NCBI GenBank assembly: GCA_009746045.1
Contig: RPFO01000156.1
Span: 3,625,091 to 3,689,090, forward strand
Origin: Mesostigma viride
Lineage: Eukaryota; Streptophyta; Mesostigmatophyceae; Mesostigmatales; Mesostigmataceae
DNA length: 64,000 bases
Reading direction: 5' to 3'
The notes beneath the pieces are model-generated. The model did no database searches. It worked only from the letters and a program-made list of their open reading frames with translations, and was not told the origin of the DNA. Position 1 is the stretch's first letter. Every line of letters begins with the position of its first letter. Positions 11,001-32,986 of this stretch are shown here, piece after piece. A program made the position numbers and the translations under genes.

Positions 11001-13270
11001 GGGGGACATGAGGCATGGACGGAGTAAGGGGGACATGTGGCATGGACGGAGCAAGGGGGACATGTGGCATGGACGGAGTAAGGGGGACATGTGGCATGGA
11101 CGGAGTAAGGGGGACATGAGGCATGGACGGAGTAAGGGGGACATGTGGCATGGACGGAGCAAGGGGGACATGTGGCATGGACGGAGCAAGGGGGACATGT
11201 GGCATGGACGGAGTAAGGGGGACATGTGGCATGGACGGAGTAAGGGGGACATGTGGCATGGATGGAGTAAGGGGGACATGTGGCATGGACGGAGTAAGGG
11301 GGACATGTGGCATGGACGGAGTAAGGGGGACATGTGGCATGGATGGAGTAAGGGGGACATGAGGCATGGACGGAGTAAGGGGGACATGTGGCATGGATGG
11401 AGTAAGGGGGACATGTGGCATGGACGGAGTAAGGGGGACATGAGGCATGGACGGAGCAAGGGGGACATGAGGCATGGACGGAGTAAGGGGGACATGTGGC
11501 ATGGACGGAGTAAGGGGGACATGTGGCATGGATGGAGTAAGGGGGACATGTGGCATGGATGGAGCAAGGGGGACATGAGGCATGGACGGAGCAAGGGGGA
11601 CATGAGGCATGGATGGAGTAAGGGGGACATGAGGCATGGACGGAGTAAGGGGGACATGTGGCATGGATGGAGTAAGGGGGACATGTGGCATGGACGGAGT
11701 AAGGGGGACATGTGGCATGGACGGAGTAAGGGGGACATGAGGCATGGATGGAGTAAGGGGGACATGAGGCATGGACGGAGCAAGGGGGACATGAGGCATG
11801 GACGGAGTAAGGGGGACATGTGGCATGGATGGAGTAAGGGGGACATGAGGCATGGACGGAGCAAGGGGGACATGAGGCATGGATGGAGTAAGGGGGACAT
11901 GAGGCATGGACGGAGTAAGGGGGACATGTGGCATGGATGGAGTAAGGGGGACATGTGGCATGGACGGAGCAAGGGGGACACGTGGCATGGACGGAGTAAG
12001 GGGGACATGTGGCATGGATGGAGTAAGGGGGACATGAGGCATGGACGGAGCAAGGGGGACATGAGGCATGGACGGAGTAAGGGGGACATGTGGCATGGAT
12101 GGAGTAAGGGGGACATGAGGCATGGACGGAGTAAGGGGGACATGTGGCATGGACGGAGTAAGGGGGACATGTGGCATGGACGGAGTAAGGGGGACATGAG
12201 GCATGGACGGAGTAAGGGGGACATGAGGCATGGATGGAGTAAGGGGGACATGTGGCATGGACGGAGTAAGGGGGACATGTGGCATGGACGGAGTAAGGGG
12301 GACATGTGGCATGGACGGAGCAAGGGGGACATGAGGCATGGATGGAGTGAGGGGGACATGTGGCATGGACGGAGCAAGGGGGACATGAGGCATGGATGGA
12401 GTAAGGGGGACATGAGGCATGGACGGAGTAAGGGGGACATGTGGCATGGACGGAGTAAGGGGGACATGAGGCATGGACGGAGTAAGGGGGACATGTGGCA
12501 TGGACGGAGCAAGGGGGACATGTGGCATGGACGGAGTAAGGGGGACATGTGGCATGGACGGAGTAAGGGGGACATGTGGCATGGACGGAGTAAGGGGGAC
12601 ATGTGGCATGGACGGAGTAAGGGGGACATGTGGCATGGACGGAGTAAGGGGGACATGTGGCATGGACGGAGTAAGGGGGACATGTGGCATGGACGGAGTA
12701 AGGGGGACATGTGGCATGGATGGAGTAAGGGGGACATGAGGCATGGACGGAGCAAGGGGGACATGTGGCATGGACGGAGCAAGGGGGACATGTGGCATGG
12801 ACGGAGTAAGGGGGACATGTGGCATGGACGGAGTAAGGGGGACATGTGGCATGGACGGAGTAAGGGGGACATGTGGCATGGACGGAGCAAGGGGGACATG
12901 TGGCATGGACGGAGTAAGGGGGACATGAGGCATGGACGGAGTAAGGGGGACATGTGGCATGGACGGAGCAAGGGGGACATGTGGCATGGACGGAGTAAGG
13001 GGGACATGAGGCATGGACGGAGTAAGGGGGACATGTGGCATGGACGGAGTAAGGGGGACATGTGGCATGGACGGAGTAAGGGGGACATGTGGCATGGACG
13101 GAGTAAGGGGGACATGTGGCATGGACGGAGTAAGGGGGACATGAGGCATGGACGGAGTAAGGGGGACATGTGGCATGGACGGAGCAAGGGGGACATGTGG
13201 CATGGACGGAGTAAGGGGGACATGTGGCATGGACGGAGCAAGGGGGAAATGTGGCATGGACGGAGCAAGG
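8046..13270. repeat. Minisatellite, 27-bp unit, ~190 copies
   Basis: Units contain GGGGGACATGTGGCATGGAC plus GGAGTAA. Polymorphic positions are T/A in GTGG/GAGG, C/T in GACGG/GATGG, T/C in AGTAA/AGCAA and T/C in ACATG/ACACG. Because 27 is divisible by 3 and several frames lack stops, frames of 634 and 1043 codons (plus) and about 1800-2000 codons (minus) appear; none looks like a real protein. Longer blocks are duplicated, for example the variant GGGGGACCGGGGACATGTGG near 9910 and 10190. The whole array lies inside one intron of the minus-strand gene. Confidence 0.97.
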
Positions 13271-13739
13271 GGGGAGCAAGGGGGACATGTGGCATGGGCT
13301 AAAGAGGAAGTACCAAAGGAAGTACGAAAGAGGAAAGATGACATCCAGTGCCAAGACGGGTGCGGCCAGCGCTTGGCAAAGCGGGACAGGTGACAGCTCT
13401 AACAACTCCCCATCTCAGCTGCAAAACACGAACAGCCCTGGGGCGAACACGGCAAACAGCCGTGCGCCATGGTCTCCATCGAGGTATACTAGGCCCGTTG
13501 TGCAAACCAACCCATTAAAATGTACAGGGCCAGGACGGAGGGGGATGGAAGCCCGCTCCCCCTTCGCCTCGCCCGCTCAAAACTGCGATTTCAACGAGTT
13601 GAGTGGGTCCGGGGGCTCATGAGTCTGAAGTTTACGTCCAGTTAGTGGGGATGTTCAGCCCCCCCGTCAGTTTGCAAAACGGGCCTAGTGCACACCCCAT
13701 GTGTGCCACCTGCCCACACACCCATAGGGGCCCACCTAC

Positions 13740-14147
13740 CGCGTCGACCCCCCCTGTGCTGTACGGCCGGTAGGGCGGCGAGTTGCCAGTCTCTGCATGC
13801 GCATCCCTGCCTCCCCTGCGGTCGGCCCCGTATGCAGCGCTTGCCTTGTCGCCCTGTTGCACGCCACTGGCAGACCGCTGCCATGACCCGTGCTGCGTGC
13901 CATCACTCTCAAGGGGGGCGCCCTGCTGCGGCTGCGCCAGCACATCTGCGTGCCTGTCCTGTGCCGACTGTGTCCTGTGCATGGCACGCTGCTTTTGAGC
14001 CCAAGCCTGCACGTTCATTCCTTGCGCACGATGCTCGCTAGACACGGACGCTGCACCCGGCGAGGAGGCCTTTTTCTCACTTGTTTCTCCGGCCGTGACA
14101 ACGTCTTGCGGCCGTGCTTGTTCGTGGGCCATACATATCGCTGCCAT
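13740..14147 (-). CDS. Probable first coding exon of the same minus-strand gene
   Basis: A minus-strand open frame ends at GACGCG|GTAGGTG on a codon boundary, matching the phase-0 acceptor at 7895. Start candidates are ATG at 14183, 14147 and 14132 (MAHEQARPQD...); 14147 is used here but the choice is uncertain. The peptide is hydrophilic and low in complexity, rich in Q, S, A, G and R, with no domain. The spliced join gives ...STGGVDA|VLPGAFGT.... Codon use is GC-rich like the next exon. I do not recognise the product. Confidence 0.5.
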
Positions 14148-14189
14148 ATAATTGCATGAAAGAGACGCAACGCGGCATAGCAATCGGCG

Positions 14190-15990
14190 CGGTAAAATTG
14201 CGTGATGTGCACCGCAAACATGCTAACGTCGGTGAGCTGGAGGCACAGTAAAGAAATTAAAATTAAACAACATGGACAATAGCTATTCCTCGCCTATTAT
14301 TTTCCTTACCCACAAGAGTCACACTGAATAGTGTAACAAAACCTGCCCGCCAAATGCCGCCGCGGACCGCGGGCGATAACATTTCGGTAATCTTGCCTGA
14401 AATCCACAGGCCTCGGGCTAAGCCCCTGCGATAGCCTTAACTGGCTTTCTCGTGGCAAGCATGCACAGCAACAATGACCAACTTGGGAATATTTCCTATT
14501 TTCACATAAGAAGGGGCCGTACACTCGAAGTAATTCAGATTGGCACACAGGATTTTAGATCAATCTTTCCCATGCGTGACCAAAAGGTTGCTCTCAAGGC
14601 ACGTCTAATTTTGGCCCGGGCAAGAAAGCTGACCTAAATGCTTCCTTAGCTTCGGTATTCAGTCCCCACTGATAACGCAGCAAAGTCTAGGTTCGAAAGG
14701 CCAGTGCAGGTTGGCTATGGCTGTCATTTTACAGTAGTATTTTACTGTAGCACGGTTATACTGTATAGAACCGCTTTTCCCGGGATGTATATGAGTACAC
14801 TCGGAACTACACCCCCCCGGGGTGTAGTCGTGTACAGTACTGTAGATACACTGTGCACTGGGCAGTGTAATCAGGCCCCCCCCCCCATACAGCCATACGT
14901 TTTATGAACGGGCGTCCGGGCGACCCAAGGGCTGCACACCTGCAATCGAATCCAGGTCTGACAATCTGAAAGTTGGGAGATGTAGGATCTTAAATCTGAT
15001 GCGGTCTACTGTTGTTGTTGTTGTTGTTGTGTCCCACGCCTGATGCGGTCTGCTGTACCTGCTGTTCAAAACCAGGAATTCCAAAATTCAGATCTTCAGA
15101 GGTCAGACGACCAGGTCAAGATCTTAAACCTGGAAATCTTCGGGTAAGTCCTGGGTAAGTGGGTATATTATTCAGAGCTGATCATTACACCCCCTTCGGC
15201 CCTTCCTCACGTTTAGATTACCAGGTTTGGGAATCATAAACGTGTGGGAGGGGGTGTTATGTACGGTGAATTTTCGCGCACTGCTGATTGGTCCGCTAAA
15301 TTACATCAGTCTCCGGACCTGCCAAAGTACAGCCGTAGGTCTCCAATACGGAAGACTATTTTGTCGAGTTTAGAGATTGAGCCGTAACTCTACTGTCGTC
15401 CCGTTGTCAGTTGTTCTAAAGAGAGTTTCCAAGCAACTAATGAAACTCATGTTCCGCCCATGTGCGGCGTGGGCAACAACAACAACATGCGGAACCGCCC
15501 ACACAACATGTCCCCAAAAACAACTTTTTTTGAAGTCCCCAGTTCAAACCCGCGCAGGGGCTAGCGGTCCTAAGTTTTCTGCATGTTCCCATCAGCTGCT
15601 ATCTATCTATATCTACAGTGCCGTAAGCGGAACCGCCCACACAACAACAACATGTTCCGCACAGAGCTTTCTCAAACCAAGGCAACCAAAATTTTGTGAT
15701 TGCGCGCAAATGTATGAATTTCCAGCCAAGATCCGATTCGAACTTACGTGGCAAGGCGAGATTCGTTCCTGCTAGACATGCGCGGTTGTTGTGCGCTGGT
15801 GTTCATTTGAATCCGCAAATTTCCATGATGGAGCGGCCATCAACAAACTGGCAGGTCAACTGTACCCCCGCACCGCTGGGGCGGCTCACCTTAGCAGCCT
15901 GCGCGGCAGGAAAACACGACGTTTGACATTTGGTTAGCAATAAACCGGAGAATATTTTAGCCTTAGAGCATAGTTTGCTTAAGGCCGGCA
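14190..15990. other. Intergenic stretch with small hairpins and GTT/AAC repeats
   Basis: No gene is supported. It holds a palindrome at about 14811-14832 (ACTACACCCC...GGGGTGTAGT), a (GTT)n run near 15009, an imperfect hairpin at about 15186-15262 (ACACCCCCT...AGGGGGTGT with inner ACGTTT...AAACGT), and two related ACAACAACAACATG/CGGAACCGCCCACACAAC segments near 15470 and 15630. The promoter of the gene starting at 15994 should lie here, but no TATA box is obvious. Confidence 0.5.
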
Positions 15991-15993
15991 GCC

Positions 15994-27213
<11,220 letters not shown>

Positions 27214-28285
27214 GGGCAGAGCACCCTGGACAAGGGAGGGGCATGCAGCCCTGCCCGTGGTGGGAGGTGCCAGCACACCGCTGCAATGGGGTAGTGGACC
27301 TTGAGGGAAAGGGTGCACTGAGGCCGGTAGACTGTCTGAAGAACGGAGCCGTCAGCTCCTTATACTCGAATGAGCGCAGCCTCTCGGGCCGTGCAGAGGG
27401 GCACCATGCACCAAGGGATTCCGTTTGCTATAGCCTGGCTGCAGAGGGCCTGCAAACCGTGTACGTGTCGCATCCCTCTTCTGGTCCTGTGGCACTGCTC
27501 CCTGTCGCATTGTCTGGTGCCTGCCACGCGAGGCAAGGGTCGGGCGCGGGAACTGGCAGCGTGCAGGTGTTGTTGTCATTTTCACGCATAGCATTCATGT
27601 GCCATCGGGGCTATTCCTTTCTGCAACGTCTCCTTCGTGAGCAAGGGAAAGCCTTGCAAGGGATAGCCTTGCAGACCGATACATGCAGGGTACCCTTTTT
27701 AAGGGTCGCCAGACAGATTGTCTGGTGACAGTGCACAGCGGTTGATTATCATTGTGCATGGCAAAGGTGCAGACGTTGCCACAATACTCTTCTATGTCTG
27801 CACCATGTTACCAGGTGTATGCTATGCTATGATGCAATTTTTCTGCTTGTTGGTACTCATAAGGTTAATTTCTCAATAATGTGGGGTCAAGTCCATGCTT
27901 ATGGTGGGCAGCGATGAAGCTAATTGCCACCGATAGCCCTTGTTTGAGTGCTACATCCCAACCTCATCGGCAATAGCATCGGATAATTACTCGCTGTGAT
28001 GCAGACAACGTTCCTGGCTAGCAGGTGCATATCTGTGATTTTCTGTTTATATTGATAATAATAAATTAACCATGGTACATTAGTTGCCACATTGATGAGT
28101 CCAATTTTCCCACATGCATGCACCATGTGATCAGCACGAATAGAAAATTTTACATTTGTGCAGTATGGATATCGAAATTGTGTCAATCCCGAACGACATT
28201 TACGTATACAGCATTCACGCCAGCTGCACTAGCTTAATTGCATAAGTAATTAAGTAGGTACTTGCGACAATGTTCTGACGACAAT
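27214..28285. other. 3' flank of the TRAF gene, no other gene seen
   Basis: It presumably includes the 3' UTR. The algal polyadenylation motif TGTAA is not found until about 28285, within the first bases duplicated around the TE nest. The region turns AT-rich after 27.8 kb. No exon or repeat family is recognised. Confidence 0.5.
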
Positions 28286-28699
28286 GTAAGATCGGTTAAT
28301 GAATTAATTAATTAAAACACGTGCTCCCGTTGGGGAGTCACGGAGCACCGAAGTGCTTGTAATCCCTGTGTGTGCACTACAGTAGAAAGGGCAGAGACCC
28401 CCAGTCTCCTTCATGCCAAAGGCATTCCACAGCTGCATTCGGGCGCGCTAGCTAAGGACAGGCTAACGATCCGGCAAACTGTGGGTGCACTAAGACCCAT
28501 GTAAGCGTGGCATAACAAGTATAGCGTGGGCAAGTATTAATCTGAACATAGCCAGGGCGTAGCATGGCTGTACTAGGACTAGGCTAAGGCTATGGCTGGT
28601 TGTGTACCGTGCGTAGGCGGCACGTGACTAGGTATGTTGGCACAGCTAGGCAAACATTCTAGGCATGGCTGCCTTAGCGGCAGTGACTCCAATGGTTAC

Positions 28700-28757
28700 A
28701 ATTAATTAATTAATTAATTAATTAGACTCGTGCTCCCGTTGGGGAGTCGCGGAGCAT
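28700..28757 (-). other. LINE 3' terminus: hairpin plus (TTAA)n tail
   Basis: On the minus strand it reads GCTCCGCGACTCCCC, AACGGGAGCACGAG, then TTAA units. The CTCCC/GGGAG stem with a CAAC loop, and about 30 flanking bases, are shared with the B elements, so both probably use the same RT recognition site. Confidence 0.75.
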
Positions 28758-28801
28758 TAACCCCGATGAATGGATGGATATGGGTGCACACATTCCTACC
28801 C

Positions 28802-30809
28802 ACTTCTCCACGAGCCACGAGCCACGAGGTAGCCATGGCTGTCGGAGCTCATAACTTTCACGTTTGAGCCCCGAATTCAGCTGTGAATATCACAATCGCT
28901 TCGTCTTTCTTAGACGCACATGCTGATATAATTTTCCAAAGCTATAACGCACTATATGGCGAATAAACGCGCCTTGACGCAACGCAGCCTGGCGGCTGCG
29001 CTCGGCAATGAAAATACGTCTGCAGCTCCGGCTGCAGCTTCGCCATCAGGGCCGGAAGGCAGTGCTGCCACTAGTCGCGCACTGGTGGTCGTCCAGCACC
29101 CTCCCGGGCTTCCTGCCTCGCCTTCAGCCTCGCCTGAGCCAAAACGCAGCCGCCCAGCCGAACCGAGCTGGTCTGAGCGCGATTTTGACGTCGACAGGCT
29201 CTTTACCACCTTCGACGTCAACAGGCCTGCCTTTTTCGACATGCCACCCATCAAGATACTGGAGCTCGTGTTTTACGGGTCACACGCCTCACTGCTGGCC
29301 CTGTGCCAGCAACTCAATTACAACACCCAGTTTTTTCGCAACGGAGTTGACGGCCGGTTTTCCCACCGCGTCTCAGACCGCCCAGTCGACACCAACCTGG
29401 CCGGCTGGTCTCGCCCCCGCCTTCAGCTCGCAGCTCTCTTTACCCTCACTAAGCGCTCGGCCGAGGACCTTCTGCACCCCGCCCCCATTACCGAATCCAC
29501 CTTCGTCCACCACGGCTCCACGCCGCCCTCTCACAGCACGTGACGCCCATTGCTGCAGATGTGGCGGCACTTGGCGGCACGCTGGCTGCTGAGCTCCCCA
29601 CCATCCCCACCGCCACCGCCGCCCTCCTCGCCTCCACCCCCCCCCTCCCTCCGCCTCCACCGACTCCATCACCGCCCAGCTCCGCGACATCGACCAGCGT
29701 CTTAAGGACAACGCCATTGCTATCGAGGTTCTGCAGAACACCGCAGGCCTCACCGCCCAGGCGGTGAAGGACATTGCCGCCAAGCCAGCCCCGGCTGGCC
29801 TGGCCGGCGATGCTCCTCCCATCACCACCTGGGCGGACATGCTTAAGCAACACACCACCTCCACCACCTCCGCCGTCGCAGCCCAGCTTCAACGGCAGAC
29901 GCTTGACCTCCGCGAGGAGGCCGAGCTCGCCAAGCGCAGCCTCAACGTCATTGTCAAGAATCTCAAGATGGAGGAAGGTGAGAATTCCGAGAAGCTTGCG
30001 CGTGCTTTTGAGAGAGAAATCCTTGATCGCATGGGCCTTACTGGTGAGATCGAGCTGGCCGCCCACCGCCTTCCCCGCGCGCGGGGTAAGGCAGGGCCGC
30101 CCCCGCTCCTTCTCACCTTTAAGACCCCGGCGGACAAGATTTCTTTTCTCAGACGCCGCAAGCGGCTCGAGAAGACTCTCTTCACCCTTGATGACGACTT
30201 GACCCTGGCGCAGCAACAACGGCGACGGGAGCTATGGCCGACCTACCTCCAGCTCCGGCAGACCAAGGCGGGGCAGCCGGTGTACTGGAAGGGGGCGGCC
30301 ATCTACGTCGGCCACAAGCCCTGGCAGGCGACCCCCGCGGCCCCAGCGACTCCAGACGCCCCACCTTAGGGGAATACAGCAGTAGTAGTGTAGAATAGAT
30401 AGACCGTGGCCATGTACATGTACGCCTCCTAGAGGCCCTATTCCAGCTAAGCCACGCGCTTTATGTAATCATGTACATGTGTGCCTATGATGAGCCACAC
30501 TCCAGACGATGCCTAGTTTTATTTAGTAATGCTGTGCCCATGCAGAGAGCTGCTCTCTGCTGAGATGCCACGCTCTAGTTTTTGTATAGCCATGATGATC
30601 TTCCCCCTCACAGGCATGCTCCCCCCTTACCCGGGCATAGCGTGATAGACCATGAGGGTGCGGGTGCCTTGGTGCACCTAGAGCAGGGGTAGCTTACATT
30701 CCCACCCTTGCATGAAGTAGCCTAGAATGTATTAAAAGCCATATGCCCCTTCTCAGGGCTATGTGCTACATCTACTCCCAACGGAGTGATGTTGATAATT
30801 AATTAATTA
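28802..30809 (+). mobile_element. ORF1-only LINE-like element A, copy 1, inserted in the LINE 3' UTR
   Basis: It is bounded by the 10-bp duplication ATTCCTACCC (28792-28801 and 30810-30819). The 5' end (CCACGAGGTAGCCATGGCTG region) is shared by copies at about 62.05 and 63.66 kb, so it looks full length. It encodes a single ORF1 with no endonuclease or RT, then about 440 bp of 3' UTR, a hairpin ACTCC-CAAC-GGAGT at 30774-30787 and an (AATT)n tail. This is the structure of a half-LINE moved in trans. Confidence 0.8.
28956..30369 (+). pseudogene. ORF1 of element A (RNA-binding ORF1p-like), frameshifted
   Basis: It starts MANKRALTQRSLAAALGNE and stays open to TGA at 29541. The sequence continues in a second frame (about 29540-29640, proline-rich) and then a third (about 29665-30369). 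The last part reads VLQNTAGLTAQAVKD..., a short coiled region, then RSLNVIVKNLKMEEGE..., HRLPRARGKAGPP, LLTFKTPADKISFLRRRKRL and FTLDDDLTLAQQQRRRELWP. That is the RRM plus C-terminal domain pattern of LINE ORF1 proteins, which coat the RNA. Two frameshifts in the proline-rich linker break this copy. An intron there is possible but I see no good splice pair. Confidence 0.7.
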
Positions 30810-30915
30810 ATTCCTACCCGGTCTAATCTATCTACATTGGCTACATACTACATCTATCTAACAACATTCTAACTACATCATCTATCTAGGCAGCCGCACG
30901 CTGCCCTAGGGGGAG

Positions 30916-32986
30916 CTATCTAGCGTGCCTCCCGCGGGATTGCACGCGCGGGCGCTTCCCCACTGGGGGGGGCTCGTTGTCCTCTATGACCTGGGCCCAC
31001 TTGGCCTTGTCCATCATCTTCTTCCAAATCACGGAGAGGCCTAGGCCCCCCATGTCCTCTACTAGCTGTTCTTTGAAGGTGCGGGCCTTGCGGCGTCTAA
31101 CATCACTGGGCCCAGCCCACGTCAGGAGGTGCCGGCCAGGCTGGGCTGGTCGCAGTCCTGCGGGGGGGCCACGTGAGGTGTCTACCTGATTGGTGCCAGC
31201 TAGGTGCCCTACTAGCTGCAGGCGGCGTTGTGCTGGTGATATAGGGCATGCCCTGGTACAGGTCCTCATTGCGGACATGAGCAGCATATCCTACTCTGAA
31301 AATGGAACGCAGCATGCTGGTGACCGCGCCGTCCAGCTTGCGGGCCAGGTCGGCGGTGAGGGTCCGCGTCTCGGCGCCATACGTGAGAACAGGAAGGACG
31401 AGGACCTTGAACAGGTCCTGTTTCTCGATCTTGCCCAGGGGCTTGCGCCATAGGGCCCGGTACTGGCGTAAAGCGTGCCAGGCGAGGGAGATGCGGTGGT
31501 CCACATCCACCTCGCAGCTAGGGAGCAGGCTGCCCAGCAGCTTAACGCGGTCCCGATACAGGACTCGAGAGCCGTCTAGGAGATAGAGGGGCGGCGCTGA
31601 GGTGGTGAGCCCAACCGCCAGGGCCTCTGTCTTCTTGCTGACCTCAAGCCCCACTGCACGGGCCTCGAGAGCCAGGCAGTCAAGCCATGTCTGCACGTGC
31701 TCAGTGTCCTCAAAGAGGGTGGTGTCGTCTGCGTAAATGATGTCTGCCAGCCGAATCTCCGTGTCCGCACCGCCATGCCAGAATTTGTTAGCAACCTGCA
31801 CTCCTGGTTCCCTGCCCACGATGCGGGCAAATCGCTTGCGCGCCTGAATCATTACGTATTCGACAACAATAATGAACAGGTAGGGCGACAGCACGCAGCC
31901 CTGCCACACACCCTTCTGTAAAGGGCATGGGGGCGTGGTCCCGTAAGAAGTGCGCACCGAAGTGGTGGACCCTTCATACAGGTTGCGGATGACAGCAATC
32001 AGGGGGCGGGGGATCCGGAACAACTCGAGGATGTCCCAAAGCGCAGGCCAGAAAACTGAATCGAAGGCTTTGATGAAGTCCACCAGCACAAGGTGCAAAG
32101 GGGACTCACCAGGCTGAAGGCGTTGCAGTTCCTCCACCAGTCGGCGAGTAGCGAAGAGCGCCTGTACTGTGTTGCGACCTGAACGGAAGCCGTGCTGAGT
32201 CTCGCTGAGGTGACCGTCCAGGGCCGTGCGCAGGCGGTTCAGGATGAGCCGCATAAGAAGCTTGAGGGGGGCACTTTGAATGCACACCCCTCTGTAGTTG
32301 CCGGGGTCGGCAGGCGACCCCTTGTTCTTGTACAGCATCGTGCGAAAACTGTGTTGCCAGGCCGCTGGAGGTGGTTGCGACGACAGCAGAAGGCGGTTGC
32401 AGATGTCCCGGAAGAGCAGCATAACACCTGTGTCCTCGAATTCGGCTGCAAGTTTTACAACTGCGGGCGGAATCTCGTCAGAGCCGGTGGCTGCGTCATA
32501 ACGCAGGCGCTGGACCGCCTCCGTGACCTCGCGAGAGGTGAAAGGAGGCATGTCAGACGGGTCGCCAAGTGGGCCGACCAGCGGGGGGACTAGGTAGTCC
32601 GCCGCTGACCTAGGCGGGGCCGGGGGCCCTGCGGGGCCGGCCAGGGCGGCCGGGCGGGCGGCCGGGCGGCTGGGAGCAGGGGTGGGGGCGGCGCAGCTGT
32701 CCCCACGACCTCGGCCGTGGCCGTGGCCCAGGTACGAAGCCGCTTGGCTGGGGCGCCGGGGACGTCGTGGCGGTGGGGCCGGCCGAGGCCGTCCGGGTGC
32801 CCGAGGCGCTTGTACCAGAACCAGGCCCCCTTGCCGTCGTGCTTCAGTTCTGCTGGCAGCTGCGCAGGTCCTTGACCATCTGCTGAGCATCTGCCTTCTC
32901 AGCCTGCTCGTAGGCGGCCCTCAGAGCTGCTTGCAGCCCAGGTTTGGCGAGCGGATCTCGGTTGCGGCGGAGCATCTGCCTGGCGG
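30916..32986 (-). pseudogene. LINE ORF2 reverse transcriptase domain, frameshifted
   Basis: RT motifs appear in order on the minus strand: LYKNKGSPADPGNYRG, QHGFRSGRNT, LVLVDFIKAFDSV, GVWQGCVLSPYLF and the catalytic IIYADDTTLF. The ORF carries on downstream past a frameshift near 31230 into SPAQRRLQLVGHLAGT... and ends near 30916. Another frameshift near 32880 separates the upstream linker (MLRRNRDPLAKPGLQAALRA), which joins in frame to the endonuclease side across the B' insertion. It is the core enzyme of target-primed reverse transcription. I do not assign the RT clade with confidence. Confidence 0.85.

Noticed and set aside
7263-13295. Very long open frames (about 600-2010 codons) on both strands of the 27-bp array
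   Set aside because: They exist in several frames at once because the unit is a multiple of three without stops; sequence is pure repeat with no start context or domain. Only the 7509-7895 segment at the end is exon-like.
30797-30819. Shared TTAA tail as the common 3' end of element A and the minus LINE
   Set aside because: ATTCCTACCC occurs on both sides of A, so the LINE continues at 28801 and its real tail is at 28700-28724.
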